The notes beneath the pieces were generated by a model. It was not told the origin of the DNA. It did no database searches and worked only from the letters and a program-made list of their open reading frames with translations. A program made the translations under genes and the position numbers. Positions 1 to 8,142 of a DNA stretch of 24,673 bases are shown here, piece by piece. The stretch comes from a virus: positions 1 through 24,673 of the IMG/VR virus record IMGVR_UViG_3300047319_000524; one strand, 5' to 3'. Position 1 is the stretch's first letter. Every line of letters starts with the position of its first letter.

Positions 1-1005
1 GCCAAGGACGTTCGTGGCGGCCGAGAAGCCGCCCGCGCCGTCGCTGAGCTGCACGGTGCCGCTGGCGCCCGTCGAGCTCGCGCCGGCCGGCGTAGCCACG
101 GTGACCTTGCCCGTGTTGTCGATCGCGAGGAACTTCGTGGCGCCCCCGAGCGACGAGTAGTGCGAGCCGGTGAGGAAGAGGAACCCGGCCGACCCCATCA
201 CGCCGGTGATGTTCGCGTTGCCGTAGAGGTCGATCGGCGTGAGCGGGTTCGATGCGTCGCCGAGGAAGACGTGACCGCCGGAGATGCCGATGGCGGCTTG
301 CTGGACGTTCGCAGCGCCGCTCGAGCGGTAGTAGGCGGCGATCGTGATCGAGTTGAAGCCGCCGTTGTCCGCGAGCTGGTCCGAGTAACGGAGCGTGCCG
401 ATGTTTGGGACGCCGGACACATCGCCGCCGGTGCCGCGGAACGTGATGCCTCCGCCGTTCGTGCTGTTGGCCTGGTAGGTCGATGCCAAGTTTCCGGTCG
501 CTGGGTTCGGGCCGAACGTCCAGAAGCTCGGAACGGCGAGATCACCGCCGACTGCAGCCTGGACCTGGATGTCGCCGGGGCCGCCTGCTACGTGGGCGCC
601 GGAGCCTCCCCCGCCGCCGCCGCTCCCTGCCCCACCGAAAAAGTTAAGGTAGACCGCACCGTCCGCATCGCACGAGCCCACTACCTGATCCGAGCCAGAC
701 GGCGAGGCCACGCGTTCCAGTGTCCCGGTCGTCGAGACGCGCACGGCCTCATTCGCGGACCCAGCGCCCACGTTTGCGATGGCCGGATCGAGAGGACCTA
801 TGACCTGGACCTCGATCGCAGGCTCCGTCTGATCGCCGGAGGTGATCGCGACGCCGCACGCGGGTCGCCCAGAGGCGGTTCGGTTGGCCGAGGTCGCGAT
901 GAGCACACCCGTGCGCGTGGCGTTGAACCCTACGACCTGACCGGCCGTGGCCGTGCCCGCCGACAGGTAGAAGGTCCAGACTGTCTCGTGCTGCTGCGCC
1001 GTCAT
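1..1005 (-). CDS. Tail fibre/spike-like protein, N-terminal part (runs off the left edge)
   Basis: The minus-strand frame from the ATG at 1005-1003 stays open for 335 codons to base 1, so the C-terminus lies outside the window. In-frame codons strongly prefer G or C at the third position, and an in-frame TGA at 1026-1024 makes this ATG the only ATG start. Residues 1-122 form a beta-rich, Val/Ala/Gly-rich domain resembling capsid-cement or fibre-base modules. A glycine-rich linker follows (about 124-142), then a module starting GDIQVQ (about 144). A second, similar phrase starting GTVQLSDGAGGF lies near the edge. Such G-x-I/V-Q repeats after a flexible linker are typical of phage fibres and spikes. 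Its place last after the ejection genes fits a receptor-binding appendage. The Shine-Dalgarno site is weak, so coupling to the 96-aa gene 7 nt upstream is likely. Fibre identity is inference; the open frame is directly seen. Confidence 0.72.
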   Translation of the reverse strand, partial: MTAQQHETVWTFYLSAGTATAGQVVGFNATRTGVLIATSANRTASGRPACGVAITSGDQTEPAIEVQVIGPLDPAIANVGAGSANEAVRVSTTGTLERVASPSGSDQVVGSCDADGAVYLNFFGGAGSGGGGGGSGAHVAGGPGDIQVQAAVGGDLAVPSFWTFGPNPATGNLASTYQANSTNGGGITFRGTGGDVSGVPNIGTLRYSDQLADNGGFNSITIAAYYRSSGAANVQQAAIGISGGHVFLGDASNPLTPIDLYGNANITGVMGSAGFLFLTGSHYSSLGGATKFLAIDNTGKVTVATPAGASSTGASGTVQLSDGAGGFSAATNVLG

Positions 1006-1012
1006 CGGCGGC

Positions 1013-1303
1013 TCAGTAGAAGATCACGCCGGTGGGGGATGACGCGTAGACCTTGGAGAAGCACAGGTAATACACGTTGCCGGCAAGCACGCTGATGGCG
1101 ACGCCCGTGGACGCCGGCCGCCCGTCGATGCCGCCGATGAAGTCGATCGTGAGTGTGCCGTTGGCGGTCGGAGTGAAGCCTCGCGCCTGGGTCGTCAGGA
1201 TCTTGTCAGCGCCCGTCGTGAATGCGTCGCCGTCGACAAACGGATCCCGCGCGCCGAGACGTGCGCCGGCGAGCCGGGGGTTCTGGGTCGTAGGTGTGGC
1301 CAC
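1013..1303 (-). CDS. Small virion-associated protein (96 aa), function unknown
   Basis: The start is GTG at 1303-1301, chosen because a GGAGG site lies five bases upstream. The sequence is beta-rich and uncharged in the centre (PTANGTLTIDFIGGIDGRP) and ends in an aromatic tail (NVYYLCFSKVYASSPTGVIFY). It has no signal peptide and no obvious membrane segment. It sits between the largest ejection protein and the fibre gene, so a minor structural role, such as a tail or fibre-base component or fibre chaperone, is plausible but only inferred from context. It does not match any family I recognise with confidence. Confidence 0.72.
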   Translation of the reverse strand: MATPTTQNPRLAGARLGARDPFVDGDAFTTGADKILTTQARGFTPTANGTLTIDFIGGIDGRPASTGVAISVLAGNVYYLCFSKVYASSPTGVIFY

Positions 1304-1308
1304 GATGG

Positions 1309-1313
1309 CCTCC
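1309..1313 (-). promoter_or_regulatory. Strong Shine-Dalgarno site of the 96-aa gene
   Basis: Minus-strand GGAGG, five bases before a GTG start. The block GGAGGCCATC followed by a start codon and GC is also found in front of the capsid gene. Confidence 0.7.
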
Positions 1314-1328
1314 GCTTGCGAGACCCGG

Positions 1329-4007
1329 TCAGCTCGAGAAGCGAGCCTCTACCGAGTCGAATCCACTTTGGCTGACCTTCATGTTGACCGGGCCGTTCGG
1401 CTGGGTCGTGGGGCCTGCGGATTGCCCTTGCGGGCTCGGAGCGAAGTTGCCCTGGAGTCGGGCAAGCGCGGCCGGCTTCTGTTCCGGCGATGCTGGGTAT
1501 CCTAGCAGCTTGGAGATTCTGAGCCGCTGCGAATCGGACATGCGTACGTTCCGGATCATCTGTTCCTCGACATGGTCCATGAGATGCCCCTGGAAGGTCG
1601 CGAAGCTGTCGGCCATGAAGGCTTTTGCCGCTGCGATGCCCTCCGGGGTGACCTTGCCGCGTTCGAAGTCATCCCACACCGTCGCCGGCTTCGTGGCATA
1701 GGTGGCCGCGCGCACCAGGCGATCGGCTTCATCGAAGGTCAACGGCGGGACGCTGCGCGGGTCGAGCGGATCTCGCCGCTCCTTCACCGGGATGTAGGAC
1801 GAGATGAAGTTCACCGCTCGGAGCGTGGCGCCCGAATAGGACTGAGCCGCGTTCGGGCCGGCGGAGCGGCCGATGACCGAGCTCGCGGCGTCCAGCTCGT
1901 CCATGAGCTTCGTGGGATCCGCCTTGGTCTCGCCCATCCACTTCACGATCGCGCCGGCCTTCGCTTGCGTCTCGCGCGTGGCTGCCCGGCCTGCCTCGGC
2001 ATCGTCCGGCGTGCCACCCCCGGCGGTCGCACGCTTCGGGACGCGGATCGTAGCCTTGTCGGGGCCGTCTCGAAGCGAGCCCTTCGCCGCGCTGGCCACC
2101 TTGGCGTCGAACTGGTCGAGCAGCCGCGTGAATGTCCCCTGCTCGGCCGCGCGCTTCAGGAACGCCGCCGCGGCAGCTTGGCCCCGCTCCTTAACGATCT
2201 TACCGCCGACGGCGAGGACGGGGGCCGCGAGGAAGTGCCCGCCAGCGGCTGCAGAGCCTGCGGCGAACATCTCGCGCAGTCCGAAGAATCCCGCCTTCGA
2301 CTGCCGAGCAGCAGAATCGGCGGCGGTATCCTGAATGAGCCGCAGGCGCCCATAGTCGCCCTTCAGGCTTTCGTACTGGTCTCGGAGTGCTCCGGGAACC
2401 TTTCCGCTCGCCTTGTCCAGGGCGTCGCTGACCAAGTCCTCGATCTCGGCACGTACATCGCGGAGCGCTTCCACGCGCTGGTTGGGATCGAGGGTCTTCG
2501 TCTCCTTCCAGACGATATCGTCGAGCGCCTTGCGCTGCTTGAGCACGTCTTGGACAGCAACGGTCCCGTCCTCCGCGATCGGAAGATGCGACAGGATGGA
2601 CATGTGCGCGTCGTCGATGGCCCTGACGACGTGCTCGTGAAGGGCCTTGCTCGCCGGCTCGGCACGAACGCGGCCGAAGGCGTCGCTGATTTCGCCCGCG
2701 GGGATACGCGCGCCGCTTGCCGCCGTGATCTCGCCGAGCCGCTGCCCCACATGCTCCACGGCGGCGTCGGCCTTGGGGAGAATGTCGGCCGCAGTGCCGT
2801 GCAGTCCGGCATGCATGGCGGCAGTCGCCGGGCCGGCCGAGACGTCGGGGCCCATGTCGACCAGGCCGTACCGGAACATCGTCTCGCCAACGGCCTGCTT
2901 GCCACCGACCTTGGCCAGGCTCTTGACGAAGCGGGTCGTTTGCAGCCCGTTGCCCTTGCCGATGGCGTCCCAGGCATATTCGTGTGCCGTGTCGAGAAGG
3001 TTGCCAGTCGACGACGCCCGCCGGGCGATGTTGCTCGCCGTCTCCGCTGGACCGACTGCGGCCTGCGTCGCCTGTGCCTTTGCGTCGGAGACGGCCTGAT
3101 CGACGTTCGCCTTGGCGCCGGCAACGCCTTCCTCGAGAGCCGCCTTGGCGGTCGCCGTGCCCTTCCGGAGCGCCTGCGAGCCCTCTTCCAGCGCCGCGCC
3201 GGCGTCGTTTGACCCCTGGACGAGCTTGGCGAGCAGGTTCCGCGTCCCAGAAGCCGCGAGCGAGCCGCCAAAGCCGAGCGTCGTCCCGAGCGCGCCGCCC
3301 ATGAGCGCGCCATGTCCGATGGCGGCGTACATCTTCTCTCCCGTCTCCGGGGTGTCATGGAGGACGCTCTGCGTGTACTCGCCGAGCGCGCCATAGGCAC
3401 CGCCCTCGAGCGCGCTGCGGACGCCGAGCCCGGCCGCGGTGGTCGCCGCGCGCCCGAGCGCGCCTTGCGCCGCCACGCGGGCCAGCGCCCGCTCCGTCCC
3501 CTGCTCCGCGAGGCCGCCGAGCGCTCCGATCACGCCAGGCGCGCCTCCGCCGGCGCCGAGCGCCGTGCCTCCGACGAAGCCTGCGACGTTGCCGAGGACC
3601 TTGGCCCACGGGCTGGCCGCTTCCTGTTGGTCGATCTGCTCCGCATAGGCGTTTCCGGCCGCCTTCCCGCCGACCGCATCGGCCAGCTTGCGCGATCCGG
3701 CCTGGAAGAGGCCTCCGGTCCGCCCTTCGCGGACGCCCTCGCCATAGGCCGCGACCGTCGGTGGCGCATCCGGGCTCGCGCCGGCGAGCAGCGGGTTGAG
3801 GACGCCCGTCGCCGCAGCGATCCCGCCGAGCACCTTGCGGCCGGTCGGGAGTGCGGCGTAGCGGTCCTCAACGGCCTTCTCGGCGAGCTGCTGCTTGGTA
3901 AGGACGCGCGCGCCGTCCGGGAGCTGGTCGATCTCCTCCTCCGGCAGCGTGCCGAAATTGCCATCGGGGTCGAGGACCGCGACGCGCTTGCCGGGCGTGT
4001 CTGCCAT
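1329..4007 (-). CDS. Large internal virion / DNA-ejection protein (892 aa)
   Basis: The largest of three consecutive Ala/Gly-rich proteins between the tail nozzle and the fibre. The ATG at 4007 directly follows the TAG of the upstream gene, so translation is probably coupled. Residues about 130-260 contain several Gly/Ala-rich segments (for example NVAGFVGGTALGAGGG) that could form glycine-zipper membrane helices. Ala-rich coiled-coil segments follow (about 270-320), and there is a long helical region around 420-560 with heptad-like spacing. A second hydrophobic Ala-rich patch lies near residue 590-640. In T7- and P22-like phages three proteins in this position leave the capsid and build the conduit through the cell envelope; size, order and composition fit that role. 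No lytic transglycosylase signature was seen. Known by analogy, not by sequence similarity. Confidence 0.68.
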   Translation of the reverse strand: MADTPGKRVAVLDPDGNFGTLPEEEIDQLPDGARVLTKQQLAEKAVEDRYAALPTGRKVLGGIAAATGVLNPLLAGASPDAPPTVAAYGEGVREGRTGGLFQAGSRKLADAVGGKAAGNAYAEQIDQQEAASPWAKVLGNVAGFVGGTALGAGGGAPGVIGALGGLAEQGTERALARVAAQGALGRAATTAAGLGVRSALEGGAYGALGEYTQSVLHDTPETGEKMYAAIGHGALMGGALGTTLGFGGSLAASGTRNLLAKLVQGSNDAGAALEEGSQALRKGTATAKAALEEGVAGAKANVDQAVSDAKAQATQAAVGPAETASNIARRASSTGNLLDTAHEYAWDAIGKGNGLQTTRFVKSLAKVGGKQAVGETMFRYGLVDMGPDVSAGPATAAMHAGLHGTAADILPKADAAVEHVGQRLGEITAASGARIPAGEISDAFGRVRAEPASKALHEHVVRAIDDAHMSILSHLPIAEDGTVAVQDVLKQRKALDDIVWKETKTLDPNQRVEALRDVRAEIEDLVSDALDKASGKVPGALRDQYESLKGDYGRLRLIQDTAADSAARQSKAGFFGLREMFAAGSAAAGGHFLAAPVLAVGGKIVKERGQAAAAAFLKRAAEQGTFTRLLDQFDAKVASAAKGSLRDGPDKATIRVPKRATAGGGTPDDAEAGRAATRETQAKAGAIVKWMGETKADPTKLMDELDAASSVIGRSAGPNAAQSYSGATLRAVNFISSYIPVKERRDPLDPRSVPPLTFDEADRLVRAATYATKPATVWDDFERGKVTPEGIAAAKAFMADSFATFQGHLMDHVEEQMIRNVRMSDSQRLRISKLLGYPASPEQKPAALARLQGNFAPSPQGQSAGPTTQPNGPVNMKVSQSGFDSVEARFSS

Positions 4008-5735
4008 CTACTTCTTCCCGACCGGCTTGGCGAAACCGGGGGGCATCTTGCCGGCCGACTTCGCCGGTGCCCCGGCGTAGGTCGACACACGGGCTGCGGC
4101 CTTCGACTGCGCGGTCTCCACCATGCGATCCAGGCGAGCGTCGACCGAGGGGCCCACCTCGAACAGATCCGCCGTGCCGCCGACCGCCAAGCCCATGTCT
4201 TCCTTGGAGATTGCCCCCAGGTTATTCTGGACGGCGAACTGCGTGATCATGTCCTTTTGGATCTGCCCGAGACGTCCGCGCGACTTGAGGTCCACGCGCC
4301 AGTCGTTGGCCGCCCGGATCGTCTTGGCCTCGCGGACGAGTCGCTGGACCGCCGTCTGCGACGCCGCGAGGTCGCGGAGCGTCTTCGCCTCCTGCTCGCT
4401 CGGGGGATAGACGGTCTCGCCGTTCGGCATGACCACGGCATGCTCGGTGGCCTTCGATTTCGCATCCGCCTCCGCCTTCGCGCGCGCCGTCGCGGCGGCA
4501 ACCCCTGCACCGACCTCGCCGCCGAGGATCGTCTCGTCCGCCTTCTGGGCCGGCTTCGTCTGATGCTCGATGAAGTTCTGTTGCGCCTGCTGCTCCGAGA
4601 AGGTGCCAGGAGCGACGTGCCCGCGGAAGGCCATCTGGTAGCGCGGCGCGGACTGCGTGGCCGGGATGAATCGGAAGCCCGCGGCGATCGTGTTCTCGCG
4701 CGCCCCGGCGAGGTCGCCTAGAAGCGTCGCCGTCTGGTTCTGCGCACCGGTGCCCTTCCACTGCGCGGCCTCTTGCTGGACCTTCGCCGTGGCGTAGTCG
4801 AGCGCGGCCGCGCGCGCGGCGGCAGTCGCCGCATCCTCGCTGCCGTAGCGTTCCATCATCATGCCGAACGCGGTCTGACGGGCCTTGGCCTGGTCGAGAC
4901 CGGCGTTGTAGTCGAATTTCTGCGACTCAATGTCCTGGTCAATCGTCTTGTAGATGCGCTGCGCCGCTCCGTTGGCGCCGCCGAAGAAGCCGCCGGCGAA
5001 CATGGCCGCCAGGTTTCCGATCTTCTCGCCGGTCGATTGGTTGCCCCACCACCGGTTCTGGTCGAGGTGCATTTCGCCGAGACGCTGCACCTGCTCCTGG
5101 TAGTCCTGCATGGCGGACTGCATTTCGGCCTGGCGACGGAGCTGGACGCGTGCGGCGGCATCCTGGCGAGCTTGGGCGGCTTCCGCCTGCCGCTCGTACA
5201 TGTCGGCTTCGTGCTGGGCCTGGAGCGCGGTGCGCAATTCGTTCGACTGCGCGGCTTCCGCCGGCGGCCCGAAGGCGGCCAGCATGTGCCCCTCTTGCTG
5301 CGGTCCGCGGATGTGCGCCTCTCTCGCGGGCGAGTAGCCTCCGCCGACCGGCCGGAATTCCACCTGCGTCGGGTCCAGCCCGGGAGGTTCGGCGGCGGCT
5401 GCCGGCGGCGCTGCGGGGGCCGCGACAGGCGTGGCCGGAGGCGCGGGGGGGCCAGCCGGCGTCGGCGCGGCGACCGGGGGTGCTGGCGCGGCCGGCGGCG
5501 GAGGCGCGGCGGGCAACGAGACACCCTGGATCGTCGCCGGATCGAAGTCATTGTAGACGCGCGGAGGCGACAGGCCTGCCGCTTGCGCTCCGGGAGCGAA
5601 CGGATCGGGTGCTGGCGCGGCCGGCGGCGGAGGCGCGGGCGGTCCGAACGGGGCCGGGGCGATGCCCGCGTTCTTCGCGCTCGCGTCGAGCGCACTCTGT
5701 AGCGCCGCGAGGTAGTCCGCCGAGGGCCCAGCCAT
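4008..5735 (-). CDS. Putative internal virion / DNA-ejection protein (575 aa)
   Basis: The ATG at 5735 shares one base with the upstream stop (TGATG), so it is coupled to the 669-aa gene. Residues about 28-120 are an extreme Pro/Ala-rich low-complexity stretch, and the DNA there holds an in-frame 32-bp direct repeat. Residues about 160-235 are Gln/Ala/Arg/Glu-rich and predicted helical or coiled coil. A short Gly/Phe-rich segment (AAMFAGGFFGGANGAA) could insert in or peripherally touch a membrane. The C-terminal half is mostly helical with a basic end. The composition and the middle place in a three-gene series suggest one of the three ejection proteins. The order and lengths are seen; the function is inferred. 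Confidence 0.65.
   Translation of the reverse strand: MAGPSADYLAALQSALDASAKNAGIAPAPFGPPAPPPPAAPAPDPFAPGAQAAGLSPPRVYNDFDPATIQGVSLPAAPPPPAAPAPPVAAPTPAGPPAPPATPVAAPAAPPAAAAEPPGLDPTQVEFRPVGGGYSPAREAHIRGPQQEGHMLAAFGPPAEAAQSNELRTALQAQHEADMYERQAEAAQARQDAAARVQLRRQAEMQSAMQDYQEQVQRLGEMHLDQNRWWGNQSTGEKIGNLAAMFAGGFFGGANGAAQRIYKTIDQDIESQKFDYNAGLDQAKARQTAFGMMMERYGSEDAATAAARAAALDYATAKVQQEAAQWKGTGAQNQTATLLGDLAGARENTIAAGFRFIPATQSAPRYQMAFRGHVAPGTFSEQQAQQNFIEHQTKPAQKADETILGGEVGAGVAAATARAKAEADAKSKATEHAVVMPNGETVYPPSEQEAKTLRDLAASQTAVQRLVREAKTIRAANDWRVDLKSRGRLGQIQKDMITQFAVQNNLGAISKEDMGLAVGGTADLFEVGPSVDARLDRMVETAQSKAAARVSTYAGAPAKSAGKMPPGFAKPVGKK
5478..5509. repeat. 32-bp direct repeat, copy 1
   Basis: An identical 32-bp block recurs at 5607-5638, offset by 129 bases (43 codons), so both copies encode the same Pro/Ala phrase in the 575-aa protein. 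It looks like an in-frame duplication in low-complexity coding DNA. Confidence 0.85.
5607..5638. repeat. 32-bp direct repeat, copy 2
   Basis: Second copy of the block at 5478-5509. Identity ends after base 5638, where the two sequences differ. Confidence 0.85.
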
Positions 5736-7744
5736 CAGCGGCCCCCACCCTGCGCGAGCACGTCGGGAGACGTCGCGAACAGCCAGTCATAGAGAGCCGC
5801 GAGCTTGCCCGGCTCGGTCTTCTGGCCGGCCGTCGCCTGCTCGCGCGCAAGCTGCTCGTCGGCGAGCCGCGCCGCCTTCGCATCCGCCGCGGCGCGCACC
5901 TCCGGCCTCGTGACCGGCGGCTGCTCGACGTAGACGGGCGGCGTGGCCGCCTCCTCCCTGCTGCGTTGCTCATTCGCCTGGAGGTAGCTCCGCACCGCCT
6001 GCCCGCTTCCGACGATGCCGCGGCCCACATTGGCGAGGCCGGCGGGAACCTGCCCCGGAAGAAGCATCATCTGAGCGATCCCGCGCATTGCATGCTCATC
6101 GGCCGCCTTGCCCTGCCCGTCGCCCTTGGCGTTCAGCTCGCGCGAGGCCGGGACGACCGCCTCGGGCCCCTTCTCGCCCGCGACATAGGCCTTTCCAGGC
6201 TCGACCGGGCCGCCGCCCTCGCGGTAGCCGCCAAAGAAGCCGCGTCGGCCGCGATCGAGTGCGGCGACGACGTCTGCCGCGTTGCCGCCGCCCTTCTTTG
6301 GCTCAGTCGATTCGAAGTCGGCGGTCCCCGGGGCGACCCCACGGCGCGCGTCCGCATCCGCGTTGTCGTTCGACGGCATGGCGCCGCCCTTCCGGAGCGA
6401 TCCACGCTCCTGCGCGATGCGCTCGAGACCGACCGCCGGATCGTTCGGGTTGTACGCCTTCGGCGCGCCCGTGAGCGCCGCCTCCCAGGCCGCTTGGCTC
6501 ATGCGAGGGCCAGGGGCCGCCGCCGCGGCGGCGTCCTGGCGGTCGCGCTCGGCTTGCGCCACGAGCGCGGCATCGAGACCGGCCGTGGGCACACCTCGCT
6601 CGTTCTGGAAGGCTCGATCATCGAGCATCGAGGCCGTGTCGCGCGCGCCCATGCCCTGGAGGCCGTTTCGCTGGATCGCTGCGCCACCGCGCGCAAGGGT
6701 CGGCGGCAGCCGGTTGTTCGGGATGACGTAGCCAGGCCGGCGCGGGAGGATGAGCTCCGGCCCCTTCTCGCCGACGAGCACGGGCTGGCCTGGCGTGATG
6801 GGACCGCCCTTGGCCGCCGCCTGGACCGGCGTACCGCCGCCGCTCCCGCCGCTCTGGAAGCTCTTGCCCATGGCGTCCCAGTTCTTGTTTTCGTAACCCG
6901 CATTCTCGGCGCCGCGCTGCGCGTGGTTCGTCTGCTGGCCATTGAACGAACCCACCATCTGGCCCTGATTCTGGAGATTCGCATTCAGCGCCACATCGTT
7001 GGCATGCTGCTGCATCTGCTCATAGCCCATTGCGCGCGCATCATTCGAATCTCGGTTGGCCTGCTGCTGCTGCGCGTTGAACTGGGCCTGGTTCGTCGCG
7101 AGGTTCGCGTTGTACTGCTGACGCGCGATCTCCGCGTCCCGCGCATTCGCGTCCATCGAGTTCAGGCCAGTGAACGCGTTGCTCGCCGATTGCGTATACC
7201 CTGCGCGCTCCTGGGCCGCGTTCACCTGCGTCTGCCCCGCGATGCCCTGTTGCGCGTTCGCAGTGTTGTTCGCTGCCGTCTGCCCGGCGAGCGCGACTCC
7301 GGCCGCTCCGCGCGCGCTGGCCGCCGTCGCCGCCTGCTGCGCCGCGACTCGTCGCATGTCGACGGCGCCCTGCTGCTCGGCGACCGTCGGGATCTGCCCG
7401 GTCGCGCGCTGCATCATAATGCCCGCGACGTTCGACGCCGCGTCTCGGTCCGCGCCCGCCATCGCCGCCGACCCCGCCGCGTACTGGTAATCGGGCTGCG
7501 CGCCGGAGAAGTTCGCGGTGTTCGCGTCGCGAGTGTCGGCCAACCCTTCGCGATAGTTCAGGTTCGCGTTGTTGTCCTGAAGGCCACCCTGGTAGCCGCC
7601 GTACAGGTGGGCGTTCGGATCGTACTGCGTCGTGTTCTGGTAGTCCGTCGTGGCCGTCGTGTCTTTGCCGACACCGGCCGCGCCCTTGATCAGGCCCCCG
7701 ACGATGGGGGCGGCAGCTCCAATGATCAATCCTCCGAGCGGCAT
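5735..7744 (-). CDS. Putative internal virion / ejection protein with duplicated GEKGPE motif (669 aa)
   Basis: The ATG at 7744 lies inside the end of the upstream GNAT gene (19-nt overlap), with GGAAAGG eight bases upstream. The N-terminus (residues 4-25) is a Gly/Ala/Ile hydrophobic segment that could be a membrane anchor or fusion-like helix. Residues about 50-290 are rich in Gln, Asn and Ala, a composition common in long helical ejection or tape-measure proteins. Two related segments occur at about 312-343 and 509-540. Each reads GGP, two or three residues, PG, then GEKGPE followed by hydrophobics and P. Motifs of this type (VGEKGPEL) are known near the C-termini of siphovirus tape-measure proteins. 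Context, directly after nozzle and GNAT and before two more large Ala-rich proteins, favours a podoviral ejection protein. Confidence 0.65.
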   Translation of the reverse strand: MPLGGLIIGAAAPIVGGLIKGAAGVGKDTTATTDYQNTTQYDPNAHLYGGYQGGLQDNNANLNYREGLADTRDANTANFSGAQPDYQYAAGSAAMAGADRDAASNVAGIMMQRATGQIPTVAEQQGAVDMRRVAAQQAATAASARGAAGVALAGQTAANNTANAQQGIAGQTQVNAAQERAGYTQSASNAFTGLNSMDANARDAEIARQQYNANLATNQAQFNAQQQQANRDSNDARAMGYEQMQQHANDVALNANLQNQGQMVGSFNGQQTNHAQRGAENAGYENKNWDAMGKSFQSGGSGGGTPVQAAAKGGPITPGQPVLVGEKGPELILPRRPGYVIPNNRLPPTLARGGAAIQRNGLQGMGARDTASMLDDRAFQNERGVPTAGLDAALVAQAERDRQDAAAAAAPGPRMSQAAWEAALTGAPKAYNPNDPAVGLERIAQERGSLRKGGAMPSNDNADADARRGVAPGTADFESTEPKKGGGNAADVVAALDRGRRGFFGGYREGGGPVEPGKAYVAGEKGPEAVVPASRELNAKGDGQGKAADEHAMRGIAQMMLLPGQVPAGLANVGRGIVGSGQAVRSYLQANEQRSREEAATPPVYVEQPPVTRPEVRAAADAKAARLADEQLAREQATAGQKTEPGKLAALYDWLFATSPDVLAQGGGR

Positions 7745-8142
7745 GGTGCAGGCCTTTCCGGATCGCCAAAATTGGCGACCATCAGCGAGTAGCCTGCGGA
7801 AACTACGGACATCCCGTGGCGCTCGAGACGAGCGCGAACCGCGGGAATGTCGACGGGAATGAAGATAGCACGCGTTCCGGCCGCGCGGGCCTCAGCGAAG
7901 ACGCGTTCGATCACGGCGTCCAGCCCCGCGCCTCGCACGACGCCGGGCAGGTCGGGATTGCCTGCCAGGAAGCCGGTGTAGGCGATGCTCGAGTCGGTCA
8001 GATACAGCCACCAAGCCGCGACGCCTGGGACCGAGAAGCCGAGGCCGGAGAACATGTCCGACTGGATGCGCCCAAGCCCGCGCGCGGACGTCCAGCGCTG
8101 GACCTCGGCCACGGTCGCCTCGGTCGCGCGGACAACGTTCAC
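7726..8142 (-). CDS. GNAT-like N-acyltransferase in the tail cluster (138 aa)
   Basis: The GTG start at 8142-8140 overlaps the TGA of the nozzle gene (GTGA), with GAGG six bases upstream. After an N-terminal strand (MNVVRATEAT) comes a short helix, a strand region with SSIAYTGFLAGNP, a helix (DAVIERVFAEARAAG), then RAIFIPVDIPAVRARLERHGM and a final strand. The last part matches the C-terminal half of GNAT folds, where a strand, an Asn/Asp-containing turn and a helix ending in RHGF or RHGM precede the terminal strand. GNATs transfer acyl groups from acyl-CoA to amines. The classical acetyl-CoA pyrophosphate loop (R/Q-x-x-G-x-G/A) is not clear, so activity is uncertain. Its substrate is unknown; the position among tail genes suggests modification of a phage or host protein early in infection or in the virion. 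Confidence 0.62.
   Translation of the reverse strand: MNVVRATEATVAEVQRWTSARGLGRIQSDMFSGLGFSVPGVAAWWLYLTDSSIAYTGFLAGNPDLPGVVRGAGLDAVIERVFAEARAAGTRAIFIPVDIPAVRARLERHGMSVVSAGYSLMVANFGDPERPAPCRSED

Noticed and set aside
160-1095. Plus-strand frame of 311 codons at the left edge.
   Set aside because: The minus-strand fibre frame over the same DNA has clear codon bias and recognisable repeat modules; the plus frame does not.
5150-7792. Long plus-strand open frame (880 codons) and similar ones at 1572-3212, 3312-4721 and 15698-17230.
   Set aside because: They are antisense to well-supported minus-strand genes. They are Arg/Gly/Leu-rich with no domain motif, and are the usual shadows in GC-rich DNA.
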